From Dyella acidisoli (lineage in GTDB: Bacteria > Pseudomonadota > Gammaproteobacteria > Xanthomonadales > Rhodanobacteraceae), in assembly GCF_030160295.1 (NCBI RefSeq), contig NZ_BSOB01000005.1:124001-188000 (forward strand): DNA of 64,000 nucleotides. Direction: 5' to 3'. Of the stretch, positions 43,229-51,322 are shown in pieces. Below the pieces are notes generated by a model, which saw only the letters and a list, made by a program, of their open reading frames with translations, ran no database searches and had not been told where the DNA came from. How positions within the stretch are numbered: position 1 is the stretch's first letter; every line of letters starts with the position of its first letter. The position numbers and the translations under genes were made by a program.

Positions 43229-43256
43229 ATTGCGCATAATGTATATTATGTCAAAT
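43229..43256 (+). other. dif: dif site (XerCD recombination site, chromosome dimer resolution)
   Basis: A 28-bp match to E. coli dif at 25 positions. The XerC half is ATTGCGCATAA (two differences at its outer end), the 6-bp centre TGTATA is identical, and the XerD half is TTATGTCAAAT (one difference). XerC and XerD should recombine here to resolve chromosome dimers at the division septum under FtsK control. A XafT-like phage gene lies next to it, as expected since filamentous phages integrate at dif. GGGNAGGG octamers switch strand across this site, which supports it being the chromosomal dif rather than only a phage attachment copy. No second dif copy was seen in the window. Confidence 0.88.
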
Positions 43257-43437
43257 TGAATTCGAAGCCTCCGAAACGCTGGTACACGCCTGGCTACATG
43301 GACCTTCCAACCGCATGGCGCTGATTTGTGCCACGGAAACGCCCTCGCCTGAAGGCGTATGCGTGGCGACCGGCTATACCCACCCGGATCGACCGCAGCG
43401 CTCAAGCCCGATACGACACGAGCATTCCTTCGATGGA

Positions 43438-43734
43438 TCAACGCAGCCTACGATCAGACAACATCGCACAACGATAATCGGTCTGACGCATATGCGACTG
43501 ATCTATCCGCTCAATCACAAAACCTGTGCCCGCACACAACCAGCGTGGTCCAAGTAGCTCCCGACGAGACATTTCCTCAGGAGGCATCACCTCCGGAAAA
43601 GAATCAGCAATCGGCCGCACCACAATCGGCTGAGAATCAGCATGTAAGACACCCAGCAAAGCGGCACCGGCTACGACCAAGCCGGAAAAAACCAAAAGCG
43701 CGCAAAGCACGCCCCAGAACACACGAGTATCCAT
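43438..43734 (-). CDS. small single-TM protein of unknown function
   Basis: About 98 residues, beginning MDTRVFWGVLCALLVFSGLV with one N-terminal membrane segment and a polar C-terminus (HADSQPIVVRPIADSFPEVM). AGGGGCAGGG lies just before the ATG at 43734. It is on the same strand as the XafT-like gene, on the other side of dif. It may be a remnant of the same phage or another insertion. I recognise no family. Confidence 0.5.
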   Translation of the reverse strand: MDTRVFWGVLCALLVFSGLVVAGAALLGVLHADSQPIVVRPIADSFPEVMPPEEMSRRELLGPRWLCAGTGFVIERIDQSHMRQTDYRCAMLSDRRLR

Positions 43735-43742
43735 CCCTGCCC
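43735..43742 (-). other. KOPS octamer on the - strand
   Basis: CCCTGCCC on the + strand is GGGCAGGG on the - strand. It is right of dif and therefore points back toward it. It also overlaps the ribosome-binding region of the small membrane protein. Confidence 0.45.
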
Positions 43743-43876
43743 CTGCACTCATCGACGAGTAGAAGATACCCAAAAGCAGGTTTGGCGAGGAACTGAAAAC
43801 GCACGATTCCCACGCCGCCGGATAAGGCGGCGTGGGCTGATTACAAAACGCGGCCTGAGGCCTAGCTCTCGTGTCG

Positions 43877-44482
43877 CTACGGCGTCCGCACGAATCCGTT
43901 CACGACGCCCGCGGAGTTCACATAGAGCCCCACGATGACACCGCCAGGGTTGATCCCTGTCGCCTCAGTGAAACTCGCTCCGGGGTAGTCGAACGACGTG
44001 TAAGCACCATTAAACAGAAAACCGTGGCTGACGCCCGAAGCATCGGTGTAAACCCCCACGACGTCACCCGGCGCGTTGGCACCGCCAGCAAACGTAAACG
44101 CGGCGCCTGGATAGTTGATGGTGGCATACGATCCGTGGAACAGCAGATACCCTTGGCACTGTGTGGAACATGTCGTTCCACTTAGGTGTGTGTAAGCACC
44201 AACGACTGCGCCAGATGGGATCACCACACTGCTGGTACTACTGGCCGCACCCGGTGGGTCGAAGGTCGCTGAGAAGACGCCCTGCTTGGACACCAGGAAA
44301 CTGTGGGTAACGTTGGTGTTGCCGGTGACGCCGCAGGCAGCGTCGGAACAGGTAGCGCCTGACAATTCACCTGAAGGGTTAGAGGGATGGCCGACATTTG
44401 CCCGAAAACGCTCACTTCGGCGATAACACATTGATATATAAATAAGATCGTCGCCTCGTTGGGTGCCGGCCACCGGCACCAT
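43877..44482 (-). pseudogene. fragment of an exported HAF-like repeat protein
   Basis: A frame of about 200 codons made of repeated units such as GFLFNGAYTSFDYPGASFTE and GGVIVGLYVNSAGVVNGF, typical of HAF-repeat extracellular proteins. There is no signal peptide. The first 35 residues (up to RANVGHPSN) do not resemble the family, so the gene appears truncated at its 5' end, just after the KfrA-like gene. It is probably non-functional. Confidence 0.55.
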
Positions 44483-44486
44483 GCAG

Positions 44487-45509
44487 TTATGTCGATGGTG
44501 ACAACGTTGCGACGGCCGAGGGCTGCAACTTGGAAAGGATCTCCTCTAACGTGCTGAGCCGCGTTTGGATTTTCGAGCTATGGTCTTCAGCGCGTTGCCG
44601 CTTTACACACTCCAAATCTAGTGATCGCGTGGCGGCTTCCAAGTCAGCCCGCAGGCATTCGAGAGTTTTTACATCCTGGCCCCACCTCGTGCGCAAATCG
44701 GCCAATTCTGTTACGACGGGCTTCAATGTAGCCACTTCCTCTTGCGCGAGGCGCGTCGCGCTCCGTGCCTGCTGCAAATCCTTGTCCAGTCGTGCGACGT
44801 GTTCGGTCAAACGGCCGTTATCGCGATTGAGTTGCATCAGATCGTGGTTCTTGGCTGTGAGGGTTTCATTGGCTTGGCGCAATGCGACCTGTAACTCTTG
44901 GACCTGGTGTTCATGCCGACGCTGCTCTTGATCGCGCTGTTCCTTGATAGAAGTTCGGTAATGCTCCAGCGCGTCGCGGGCATGTTGATGCTTCTCCTCT
45001 AGTGATTGCGCATGTGCTTCGTGCTCAGCCAAACGGGTCTGCAATCCTGTAATGCGCTCTTCGAGTTGTCGAAGGTGCGCCGTGGTGTCACTCAGCGCTT
45101 GACGAGTTGTATCGTGCTGGGCGCGTTCCTCGTGGAGCGCGGTTTCCGTACGCTGTAGCTGCGTAAGGGCATCCGCCGATTCGCGCCGAGCTTGCTCCAG
45201 AAGGCTCCCCTGCTCTCTCCGTTGTGCCTCAAAACGAAGTGTGGCCTCCGCTACCTTGGCATCTGCTTCCTCATTGAGCCGCCCGGCCAAGCGACCGACC
45301 AGATCAGCTAACACGCCGCTGATCGGGAATTTGTCGCCTCCGGCCGTATCTTCTGCCTCCAGCTCCTTCAGGTAGCGGTGAATCGTCGTTTTCGATCCGG
45401 TATTTCCCAGCGCCACACGTACTGCGTCAACAGACGGGCGCTTTCCTTGCGCAATCAACGTATTACGCGCCTTTTCGATATCGGTTCTGTATATCCCGCC
45501 GCGAGCCAT
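44487..45509 (-). CDS. KfrA-like DNA-binding coiled-coil protein 1
   Basis: About 340 residues. The N-terminal 60 residues (IEKARNTLIAQGKRPSVDAV, ALGNTGSKTTIHRYLKEL) match the KfrA_N DNA-binding helix-turn-helix. The rest, residues about 90-330, is a continuous coiled coil. KfrA proteins of plasmids bind operators in their own promoter and build filamentous scaffolds near partition loci. I start it at the ATG at 45509. Just upstream lie inverted repeats (45530-45563) that fit an autoregulatory operator. It is a distant paralogue of the protein at 50357-51235. On a chromosome next to dif and a recombinase, a role in mobile-element maintenance is plausible but unproven. Confidence 0.82.
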   Translation of the reverse strand: MARGGIYRTDIEKARNTLIAQGKRPSVDAVRVALGNTGSKTTIHRYLKELEAEDTAGGDKFPISGVLADLVGRLAGRLNEEADAKVAEATLRFEAQRREQGSLLEQARRESADALTQLQRTETALHEERAQHDTTRQALSDTTAHLRQLEERITGLQTRLAEHEAHAQSLEEKHQHARDALEHYRTSIKEQRDQEQRRHEHQVQELQVALRQANETLTAKNHDLMQLNRDNGRLTEHVARLDKDLQQARSATRLAQEEVATLKPVVTELADLRTRWGQDVKTLECLRADLEAATRSLDLECVKRQRAEDHSSKIQTRLSTLEEILSKLQPSAVATLSPST

Positions 45510-45529
45510 GGTGGTGCCCTGTTTATTTC

Positions 45530-45563
45530 GTAATGTATTACATACCATGCAATTACGTAATAC
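45530..45563. promoter_or_regulatory. candidate KfrA operator
   Basis: GTATTAC (45535-45541) and GTAATAC (45557-45563) form a 7-bp inverted repeat, and ATTACGTAAT (45552-45561) is a perfect palindrome. The site lies 21-54 bp upstream of the KfrA-like start, where KfrA proteins bind their own promoter. Confidence 0.5.
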
Positions 45564-45592
45564 TTCAAGCAATCATAACCAGGGGTCGGACC

Positions 45593-45633
45593 AAAAAACT
45601 AACACCGGATAATTGGACGTTATCCGGTGTTAG
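45593..45633 (-). terminator. intrinsic terminator
   Basis: Read on the - strand, perfect 14-bp arms CTAACACCGGATAA and TTATCCGGTGTTAG around a 7-nt loop are followed at once by six T. It isolates the KfrA-like gene from transcription coming from the regulator gene at 46416-48770. Confidence 0.85.
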
Positions 45634-45790
45634 CTCATTCTCGGGCGGGTTATACGGCGGGACGTGGTACACATCGCTGCTGGCTTACCGAGTCCATCCT
45701 CGGATCCGGATCGGCCAGTGAAATGGAAAAGCTGATTCGATGCATGAACACAACGGGCGTCTGCCGCGCTGAATGAGGGGTTTGGGGAGC

Positions 45791-45850
45791 AATGGAACGT
45801 AAAACAGTTACAAGGCCGATTCGACCTTCTTAATCAAGAAGATACAGGAT
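45791..45850 (+). repeat. 60-bp direct repeat, copy 1
   Basis: Begins AATGGAACGTAAAACAGTTA and contains a hairpin AAGGCCGA/T/TCGACCTT, then TTAATCAAGAAGATACAGG. About 50 of 60 positions match copy 2. Confidence 0.7.
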
Positions 45851-45990
45851 TGACGGTTCTGCTTTTTATGACACAGCTTTCGGGTTTGGTTGGTCAGAAC
45901 CAGGCTTGGTAGCCCCCATCGTCGCCTAATCGGCAGACGGCAGCGTCGGAAACACTAAGCATCAAGCGCAAGTTTTCGAATGAAGGTGCC

Positions 45991-46050
45991 AATGGAACGT
46001 AAAACAGTTATAGGGCCGGTTCGCCCCTTTTAATCAATAAGATACAGAAC
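45991..46050 (+). repeat. 60-bp direct repeat, copy 2
   Basis: Begins with the same 20 bases as copy 1. The hairpin stem is AGGG...CCCT instead of AAGG...CCTT, so an A-T pair has become G-C on both sides, a compensatory change. Confidence 0.7.
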
Positions 46051-46125
46051 GATCCGCGCTGCATTCTGGGGACTCTTTCTCGGCTTAGTTTTCGTTCACT
46101 CGCCCCGCTTGATGGGCGACCGCAA

Positions 46126-46177
46126 GGCAAGACCGTAGCGACTCCATTTAGGGCAAGACCGTAGCGACTCCATTTAG
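46126..46177 (+). repeat. perfect 26-bp tandem duplication
   Basis: The unit GGCAAGACCGTAGCGACTCC plus ATTTAG occurs twice head to tail. Only two copies, no spacers, so not a CRISPR. Confidence 0.8.
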
Positions 46178-46415
46178 GGGTTGTCTTGATTTTCGTGCAA
46201 TTTGTAGCGACCTAAATTTTTACCCCACCTAGCGCCAATCTTGCGATTTGGGTTGGCGGTCTAGAGCCTCGGCTCCCCAGGAAATACCCTCCGCCATGAC
46301 TCACACCACTCCGTTTATGGGTTACCTAGGCTTCTGCCCTGTTAGGCCTTACAGAAGCATCGATTCTCCGACATGCGAAGCATTCGCTCTATAAAGTGGG
46401 TGTAATTCCTTCTCC

Positions 46416-48770
46416 TCAAAACCCCAGCACGGCGGATTCCGTCAAGGGCTGGCGATCACCAGCGAGCTCCTGGGCTTTGCTTCGAGACTTCTCCCACGCA
46501 GGCATCTGCCCTAAAGCTTTATACACACAGGCTTCCGTCCAGGCTGCGCGCCAGTCGAGTTGGCTCCAGTTCGACAACCGGCCACTCACGGCTACGGCCG
46601 GATCCACATTGCCGCTATTGAGCAAAGCCTGCGCATACGACTGCCCAACACTCACGATAAGTTCGGGTACACCGAGTCTGTCTGCCTGGGCCATGGCCAG
46701 TTTCAGCTGATCGAGCGCCTGTTGGTGCTGGTCTTGACTCCAGGCTTCTGCCGCTGTCGCGCGCACGAGGTAAAGCTTGATCCAATCATCTTGCTCCTTC
46801 AGTGGCGTTGCCCAGGTTTGCATGGCGGCGACGCTGTGCTTGAGCTCGTCGAGCTTGCCTGCACGCAACAGAATGTTGATGTGGATCAACCACGCTTCGG
46901 CGTAATGGCGCTTGTCTTCGTCCTGTGTCAACGCCGATCCTTCCATCGCCTTGGCTATCCACGACAAAGCCACTCGCGTATCGCCACGCTCCAACGCCAG
47001 TTTGGCCAGCAAGGCTTCTACCCATGCACGCTGGGCCGGTTTGTCATCGGTCTTGAATTGTGTGCTCAGTTGTTCGAGCACGGCGCTGGCTTCGGACGTG
47101 CGGCCGTTATCGGCCAGCGCGATGGCACGCAGGATGGTCATGTCTCTGCGCACATAGTCGTCGTAAAACTGCAGGTTTTTCTGCTCAAACGGCCAGTACC
47201 GATCGGTGACCGCCAGTTCTTCAGGAAACTGCAGCAGCATCTTGTGCGAGTAAGCCAGCCCTTGTAGCGGCAAGGAAAGCAGCTCGCGCAGACCTAAGCG
47301 CTGATACTGCTCATACGCCTGCTGCTGCAGCTGCAGGGCTTGAACAAATTGCCCGCGCTGCATGGCGATCATCGCCATCGCCACGTCCGCCTTCGATGGT
47401 CCTGCGCTATCGCCTGCCAGCGTGTAATTGACACGTGCCAGGCCTAGATCCCCGGCAGCCTCCTCCAGCTTGCCGTCGAAGAATTCAAGATGCGAGCGAT
47501 CCAGGTAAGCGGTAGCTAACGCTTCGGCATCCTTTTGTCCTTGCAGGAGACGAATCGCTTCGCTCAGAGCCGCCTCTCCCTGCGCAAACTGACGCTCCTG
47601 GTAGTAGCTGTACCACAGGCTGGTCAGCACCTTGGCACGCAACAGCGGTTTTTTATCGGCTGGCAATTGCTGGAGCAGATCGGTAAGTCCTTGCTTGCAG
47701 CGCGCGAGGTCGCCCTGCTTGCAATGGACATTGGCTTCCGCATAGACGAACTCCGGCATCCGGCGCACCGCGGGCGGCGCCTGGTCGATCAGCGTGCGCG
47801 CAAGATCCGAACGGTTCGCCAGATGGGCCGCATCGATCCGTAGCAAATATTCCTGCTGCGGATCGCCACCATGCCGCATGGAAACGGCACCGTAGCCGAG
47901 CTGCGCCAGTAGCATGTCACTTGCCGCATGCGCCGCGTCGAGCACACTGGTGGAGGAAGATTCTGCTTGCCAGTTCTGTCCATTGCGGACTTTCGCGTCC
48001 AGATGTACGTGCCAGGTAGTGCCGGTCAACGTCACTCGCGGACTGATGATCAGCGCGGAAGAGGCCAGACTGTCGCCATGCTCCTTATTCGCCTGCTTCA
48101 ACAGTCGGAGTACGTTTTGGCTGCTTTCGGTGGGTATCGCCGCAATGCGCAAGTGGTTTGAAATCAACTCCATCAAACCAAGCTGCAGCCATTTCCAATC
48201 TTCCGGGCCATTCACGGTGGCCGGCAGCACGATTGCCAGATTGTGATCGAAGCGCTGCACTGGCGAAGCCGGTTTGTTGCGCTGGTACTGCAAAACGCCA
48301 TACCCCGTAGCTGCGACGATCGTCAGCAGCAAGGCGATCAACAGCGAAGGGGGCCGCAGCCACTTAGGCGATGACGCGCTGTTGCGCGGGCCCAGTGCGA
48401 TCAACGGCTCAGTCACCTGCCCCTGCGCCGATACCGCCCCGGTCGTTTGAAATTCCACCACCGTATCCAGCGCCCAGCGATATCCCACGCGAGGAACGGT
48501 CTTGATGCAACGCTGCTCATGGCCGGCATCGCTCAACGAACGCCGTAGACGCACGATGGTTTGCGCCAGCAAATTGTCGCTGACGTCCGCGCGACCCCAC
48601 ACGGCGGCAATCAACTCGTCCTTTCCAACGGCGCGCGCCCGGTTTTCGATCAGATACACCAGGCAATCGAACGTGCTGGCGGGCAACACAATCGGCGAGC
48701 CATTCCGAGTCAACTCCCGTGCAAGAGGATCGAGACGAAAATCATCGAAGCAATAGACTAGATTCCCCAT
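46416..48770 (-). CDS. CadC-like membrane transcriptional regulator with TPR domain
   Basis: 784 residues. Residues 1-100 are an OmpR/PhoB-type winged helix (Trans_Reg_C): LIENRARAVGKDELIAAVWG, RLRRSLSDAGHE and TVPRVGYRW. One membrane segment (LLIALLLTIVAATGYGVLQY) lies near residue 145. The large periplasmic part starts with a TolB-like domain and continues into TPR-like helices to the C-terminus. This layout is common to one-component membrane regulators of the CadC/ToxR kind in this group of bacteria. No clear ribosome-binding site precedes the ATG at 48770. The target genes are unknown; no obvious target lies beside it. Confidence 0.85.
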   Translation of the reverse strand: MGNLVYCFDDFRLDPLARELTRNGSPIVLPASTFDCLVYLIENRARAVGKDELIAAVWGRADVSDNLLAQTIVRLRRSLSDAGHEQRCIKTVPRVGYRWALDTVVEFQTTGAVSAQGQVTEPLIALGPRNSASSPKWLRPPSLLIALLLTIVAATGYGVLQYQRNKPASPVQRFDHNLAIVLPATVNGPEDWKWLQLGLMELISNHLRIAAIPTESSQNVLRLLKQANKEHGDSLASSALIISPRVTLTGTTWHVHLDAKVRNGQNWQAESSSTSVLDAAHAASDMLLAQLGYGAVSMRHGGDPQQEYLLRIDAAHLANRSDLARTLIDQAPPAVRRMPEFVYAEANVHCKQGDLARCKQGLTDLLQQLPADKKPLLRAKVLTSLWYSYYQERQFAQGEAALSEAIRLLQGQKDAEALATAYLDRSHLEFFDGKLEEAAGDLGLARVNYTLAGDSAGPSKADVAMAMIAMQRGQFVQALQLQQQAYEQYQRLGLRELLSLPLQGLAYSHKMLLQFPEELAVTDRYWPFEQKNLQFYDDYVRRDMTILRAIALADNGRTSEASAVLEQLSTQFKTDDKPAQRAWVEALLAKLALERGDTRVALSWIAKAMEGSALTQDEDKRHYAEAWLIHINILLRAGKLDELKHSVAAMQTWATPLKEQDDWIKLYLVRATAAEAWSQDQHQQALDQLKLAMAQADRLGVPELIVSVGQSYAQALLNSGNVDPAVAVSGRLSNWSQLDWRAAWTEACVYKALGQMPAWEKSRSKAQELAGDRQPLTESAVLGF

Positions 48771-49118
48771 GAGAGAACTTTATCGTTCACGCTAAACCAC
48801 TTGCCGTTTCAAACAGCGAGACGCGCACGACCTAATAATGTTTCCCCTGCTGGTAGATAACGCAAGACAGATCATCGCGATCGCACTGCACTGTCAAAGC
48901 AGCTTGAATAAAATACCCGGATGGCTGGCGTCGCTCGGTCCGAATGTGCCGAAACGGACCCAAGTGCCATTGTCAGGCACGTAATAATTTTTCTCTTAAA
49001 CATCATGGATATCCTTTTGCCCCCCTACGCTCGGATGCGTTTCATGCGAAAAAGATAGCCTATGATGGATTGTGGATCGTAGCCTTCAATTCTACAAAGA
49101 TCGGAAAATATGTCGCCG
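48771..49118. other. intergenic region
   Basis: Upstream region of the CadC-like regulator; its promoter must lie here. I see no repeat, hairpin or gene. Confidence 0.45.
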
Positions 49119-49475
49119 CTAAGGCAACTTTTCTACAGTAGGATCCTCAAACGAGCGTACCGCGGCTGCGACATCCGCGATGACGGTTGGGCGCAATATT
49201 TTCCCTTGCGCCCTTTCCAGCCGTTGTTGGAGCACCTTCACCTGTTGACGCGCCTGATCAACCTGCTGGCGGGCACGATCCTCCACCGTGCGCACGTGAG
49301 CTTGCGTGGTGGTGTGCTCCGTGCGCAAGACGTCCCATTCGGCCTGTTGCCGCTCCATTTGCGCTTGCGCGCGATCACGCTGCTGCAGCAGGTCGATCCG
49401 CTGGGCTTCTAATTGGCTATCTATGCCCATCCCCCGATGAGCGTATTCTCCGAGCATCTCGGCCAATGTAGACAA
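49119..49475 (-). pseudogene. fragment of a KfrA-like coiled-coil gene
   Basis: The 118-codon frame includes QLEAQRIDLLQQRDRAQAQ and HVRTVEDRARQQVDQARQQV, which match the middle of the KfrA-like protein at 50357-51235 closely (QLEAQRTDLLQQRDRLQEQ; HIRTVEDRAHQQVDQARQEI). The DNA-binding N-terminus and the C-terminal end are missing. It marks a former second copy of that gene. Confidence 0.75.
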
Positions 49476-49489
49476 GGAATGGCGCGACT

Positions 49490-49768
49490 ATGTTCAAGAT
49501 AGAAGGGCTCGACGAACTGACTCGGCAATTGTCCGAGGCGGAACAAGCCATTGCATCTATTGATGGCGATTTGGGCGCCGTCAATTTCGATCCTCATGAC
49601 TCGGCGAGCATTGAACGGGCGATTCAGGCGGCTGAAACGCTAGTTGATGAGAAGCTCAAGGCCTATGCCGGCAATTCGCTAGTTGAATCATTGGTGGAAC
49701 AAATGAAGGAGCAACTTCGCCAGGGCATCATCGACAAGGCTGCGCAAGCAAGAACGGAACAAGGATAG
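49490..49768 (+). CDS. small acidic protein of unknown function
   Basis: 92 residues, mostly helical and acidic at the start (LDELTRQLSEAEQAIASIDG), with a basic-to-neutral C-terminus (VEQMKEQLRQGIIDKAA). AAGGAA lies 10 nt before the ATG. It resembles the small hypothetical proteins often found in integrative elements, but I recognise no named family. Confidence 0.55.
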   Translation: MFKIEGLDELTRQLSEAEQAIASIDGDLGAVNFDPHDSASIERAIQAAETLVDEKLKAYAGNSLVESLVEQMKEQLRQGIIDKAAQARTEQG

Positions 49769-49873
49769 GAGGTGTGCCGGAGCCTTTTGAATCGTTATTG
49801 ATCTTGTGCCGTATTTGAACATCACGACTTGAGCAATGTTTGTGGATCGTCGAGGGCGACTTCGATAAGGTCG

Positions 49874-50224
49874 CTAGCCCCCGATGATATACATGTCCGT
49901 TGCCGCAACAAGGCTGGACAAGGCGATGATCCCCAATGAACAAACGATCAACCATCCCTGCGTTTTAGTGGGTTCGATGTTTTTGTTCAAGAGTAGCGAT
50001 ACGAGCCTCCAAGAGCCCACTATCGTTATCAATAGCAAGGACGCTGAAAAAGCGAACGCACACGCGGTGAGCAGCCAAGCCTTCGGCCCGTGAAGATAGC
50101 CCTCAACCGCGGGGCTACGTGATATGCGACCTATATCTATTTCACCGCGAAGTGCGCCATGTAAGCAGTAAACGAACGGTAACGCGAATAGTCCACTCAT
50201 ACCCCAGAGGGTGGCCACCCCCAT
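49874..50224 (-). CDS. small three-TM membrane protein of unknown function
   Basis: 116 residues with three hydrophobic segments (TLWGMSGLFALPFVYCLHG, WLLTACAFAFSASLLLITIV, GWLIVCSLGIIALSSLVAAT). I recognise no family. It lies between the KfrA fragment and the intact KfrA-like gene and is probably cargo of the mobile region. Confidence 0.5.
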   Translation of the reverse strand: MGVATLWGMSGLFALPFVYCLHGALRGEIDIGRISRSPAVEGYLHGPKAWLLTACAFAFSASLLLITIVGSWRLVSLLLNKNIEPTKTQGWLIVCSLGIIALSSLVAATDMYIIGG

Positions 50225-50356
50225 GATGCTTTACCTCTTATCCATTTTCTTTTCTTCCCCTTGGCGCAAAGTGGAAATGCCAGCCCAACTGGGCGACTTA
50301 GACAGCTGATTAGAATACCTGGATAGGCACCACCCATTTCCGATGGGTCCACGTAA

Positions 50357-51235
50357 CTATTGTGGGGTCTTTTTTGCTCGATTTCGCGGCTTGCTTTTGC
50401 CCACTGGCGACGCTTTGCGTGATTGACGTTTAGATGGTGACACCTGGCTACGCCATTGACTGAGCGTGGCTTCCAAGGCCGCCACCCGGCCGGCCTGATG
50501 TGCGGCCGCCTGTTCGGCCGTGCGCATGACATTTCGTATTTCGTCCTGCTGTGTTGAGAGTTGTGTCACGAGCTTATGGTGGTCGCGTTGCTCTCGTTCC
50601 AGCCGATGCTGCAGCAACTTAATTTCCTGGCGGGCCTGGTCAACCTGCTGGTGCGCACGGTCTTCCACGGTGCGGATGTGCTCCTGTGCAGCACTGTGTT
50701 TGGCCTGCAGGCCGTCCATCTCAACCCGGTGCCGTTCGAGCTGCTCTTGCAATCGATCGCGTTGCTGCAAAAGGTCGGTTCGTTGAGCTTCCAACTGGTC
50801 GACTAGTGCTTGACGTTCATGCAATTGTGCATCGGCTTGCGTGAGTTTCACGGAGCTCTCGGCCACATTCGCCTGGGCTTCGGTGAGGGCAATCTCCCAC
50901 AGCTTGCGCTCTTGGGTGAGCGTCGTTTGCGCGGCAAAGAGGGCATTCCGGTCTTCCGTCAGCGCCGCGCGGGCCGTGACCTCGGCATGTTCGAGCGCTA
51001 ACCGCCATGTCTCCGCATACGCCTGCGCCACCGCACCCGGCAACTCCGGCAGCAGTGCGTGACCTTTTAGACGCTGTGCGAGGTGCTCCCACCATTGCTC
51101 GAGTAATTGGCCGACGCGCGCCGGACTGCCACGGCCCAATTGCACACGTACACGTTCCACCGTGGGGCGTTCGCCACGGGCCAGCACCGCATCCGCGGCT
51201 TGGAAAACGTCCGTTTCAGGTACCCCGATGGCCAT
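50357..51235 (-). CDS. KfrA-like DNA-binding coiled-coil protein 2
   Basis: 292 residues. The N-terminus (VFQAADAVLARGERPTVERV, VQLGRGSPARVGQLLEQWWE) is a KfrA_N-type helix-turn-helix. Residues about 85-265 form a coiled coil, and the end is a basic tail (KRQSRKASPVGKSKPRNRAK) likely to contact DNA. It is divergent from the tyrosine recombinase gene at 51323, with an 87-bp gap that holds an inverted repeat. This tight pairing suggests joint control, and possibly that the KfrA-like protein works with the recombinase. Confidence 0.82.
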   Translation of the reverse strand: MAIGVPETDVFQAADAVLARGERPTVERVRVQLGRGSPARVGQLLEQWWEHLAQRLKGHALLPELPGAVAQAYAETWRLALEHAEVTARAALTEDRNALFAAQTTLTQERKLWEIALTEAQANVAESSVKLTQADAQLHERQALVDQLEAQRTDLLQQRDRLQEQLERHRVEMDGLQAKHSAAQEHIRTVEDRAHQQVDQARQEIKLLQHRLEREQRDHHKLVTQLSTQQDEIRNVMRTAEQAAAHQAGRVAALEATLSQWRSQVSPSKRQSRKASPVGKSKPRNRAKKTPQ

Positions 51236-51236
51236 G

Positions 51237-51244
51237 CCCTGCCC
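51237..51244 (-). other. KOPS octamer on the - strand
   Basis: CCCTGCCC on the + strand, GGGCAGGG on the - strand; right of dif and pointing toward it. Confidence 0.45.
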
Positions 51245-51261
51245 CTTTGGTGATTAGGTAT

Positions 51262-51278
51262 GATAAGTAAACCTTATC
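51262..51278. promoter_or_regulatory. candidate operator between KfrA-like 2 and recombinase
   Basis: GATAAG and CTTATC arms around TAAAC lie in the 87-bp divergent spacer. It could be the KfrA-like binding site controlling both genes. Confidence 0.4.
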
Positions 51279-51322
51279 CGACCTGATTGGCTAAAATTCG
51301 CTCTTTTCATACGGTGTACGTA

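Larger units (their letters stand above)
45634..46415. other. repeat-rich non-coding region
   Basis: No gene is supported. It contains two 60-bp imperfect direct repeats exactly 200 bp apart (45791-45850 and 45991-46050) and a perfect 26-bp tandem duplication (46126-46177). Confidence 0.6.

Noticed and set aside
46010-46030. tRNA T-arm (GGTTCG context)
   Set aside because: No acceptor, D or anticodon arm can be drawn around it. No tRNA gene was found in the window.
45791-46050. The 60-bp repeats as integron attC sites
   Set aside because: The end motifs GTTRRRY and RYYYAAC are not found in the right places, no gene cassette lies between them, and the recombinase in the window is not recognisably IntI.
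46126-46177. CRISPR array
   Set aside because: Only two abutting copies, no spacers and no cas genes anywhere in the window.
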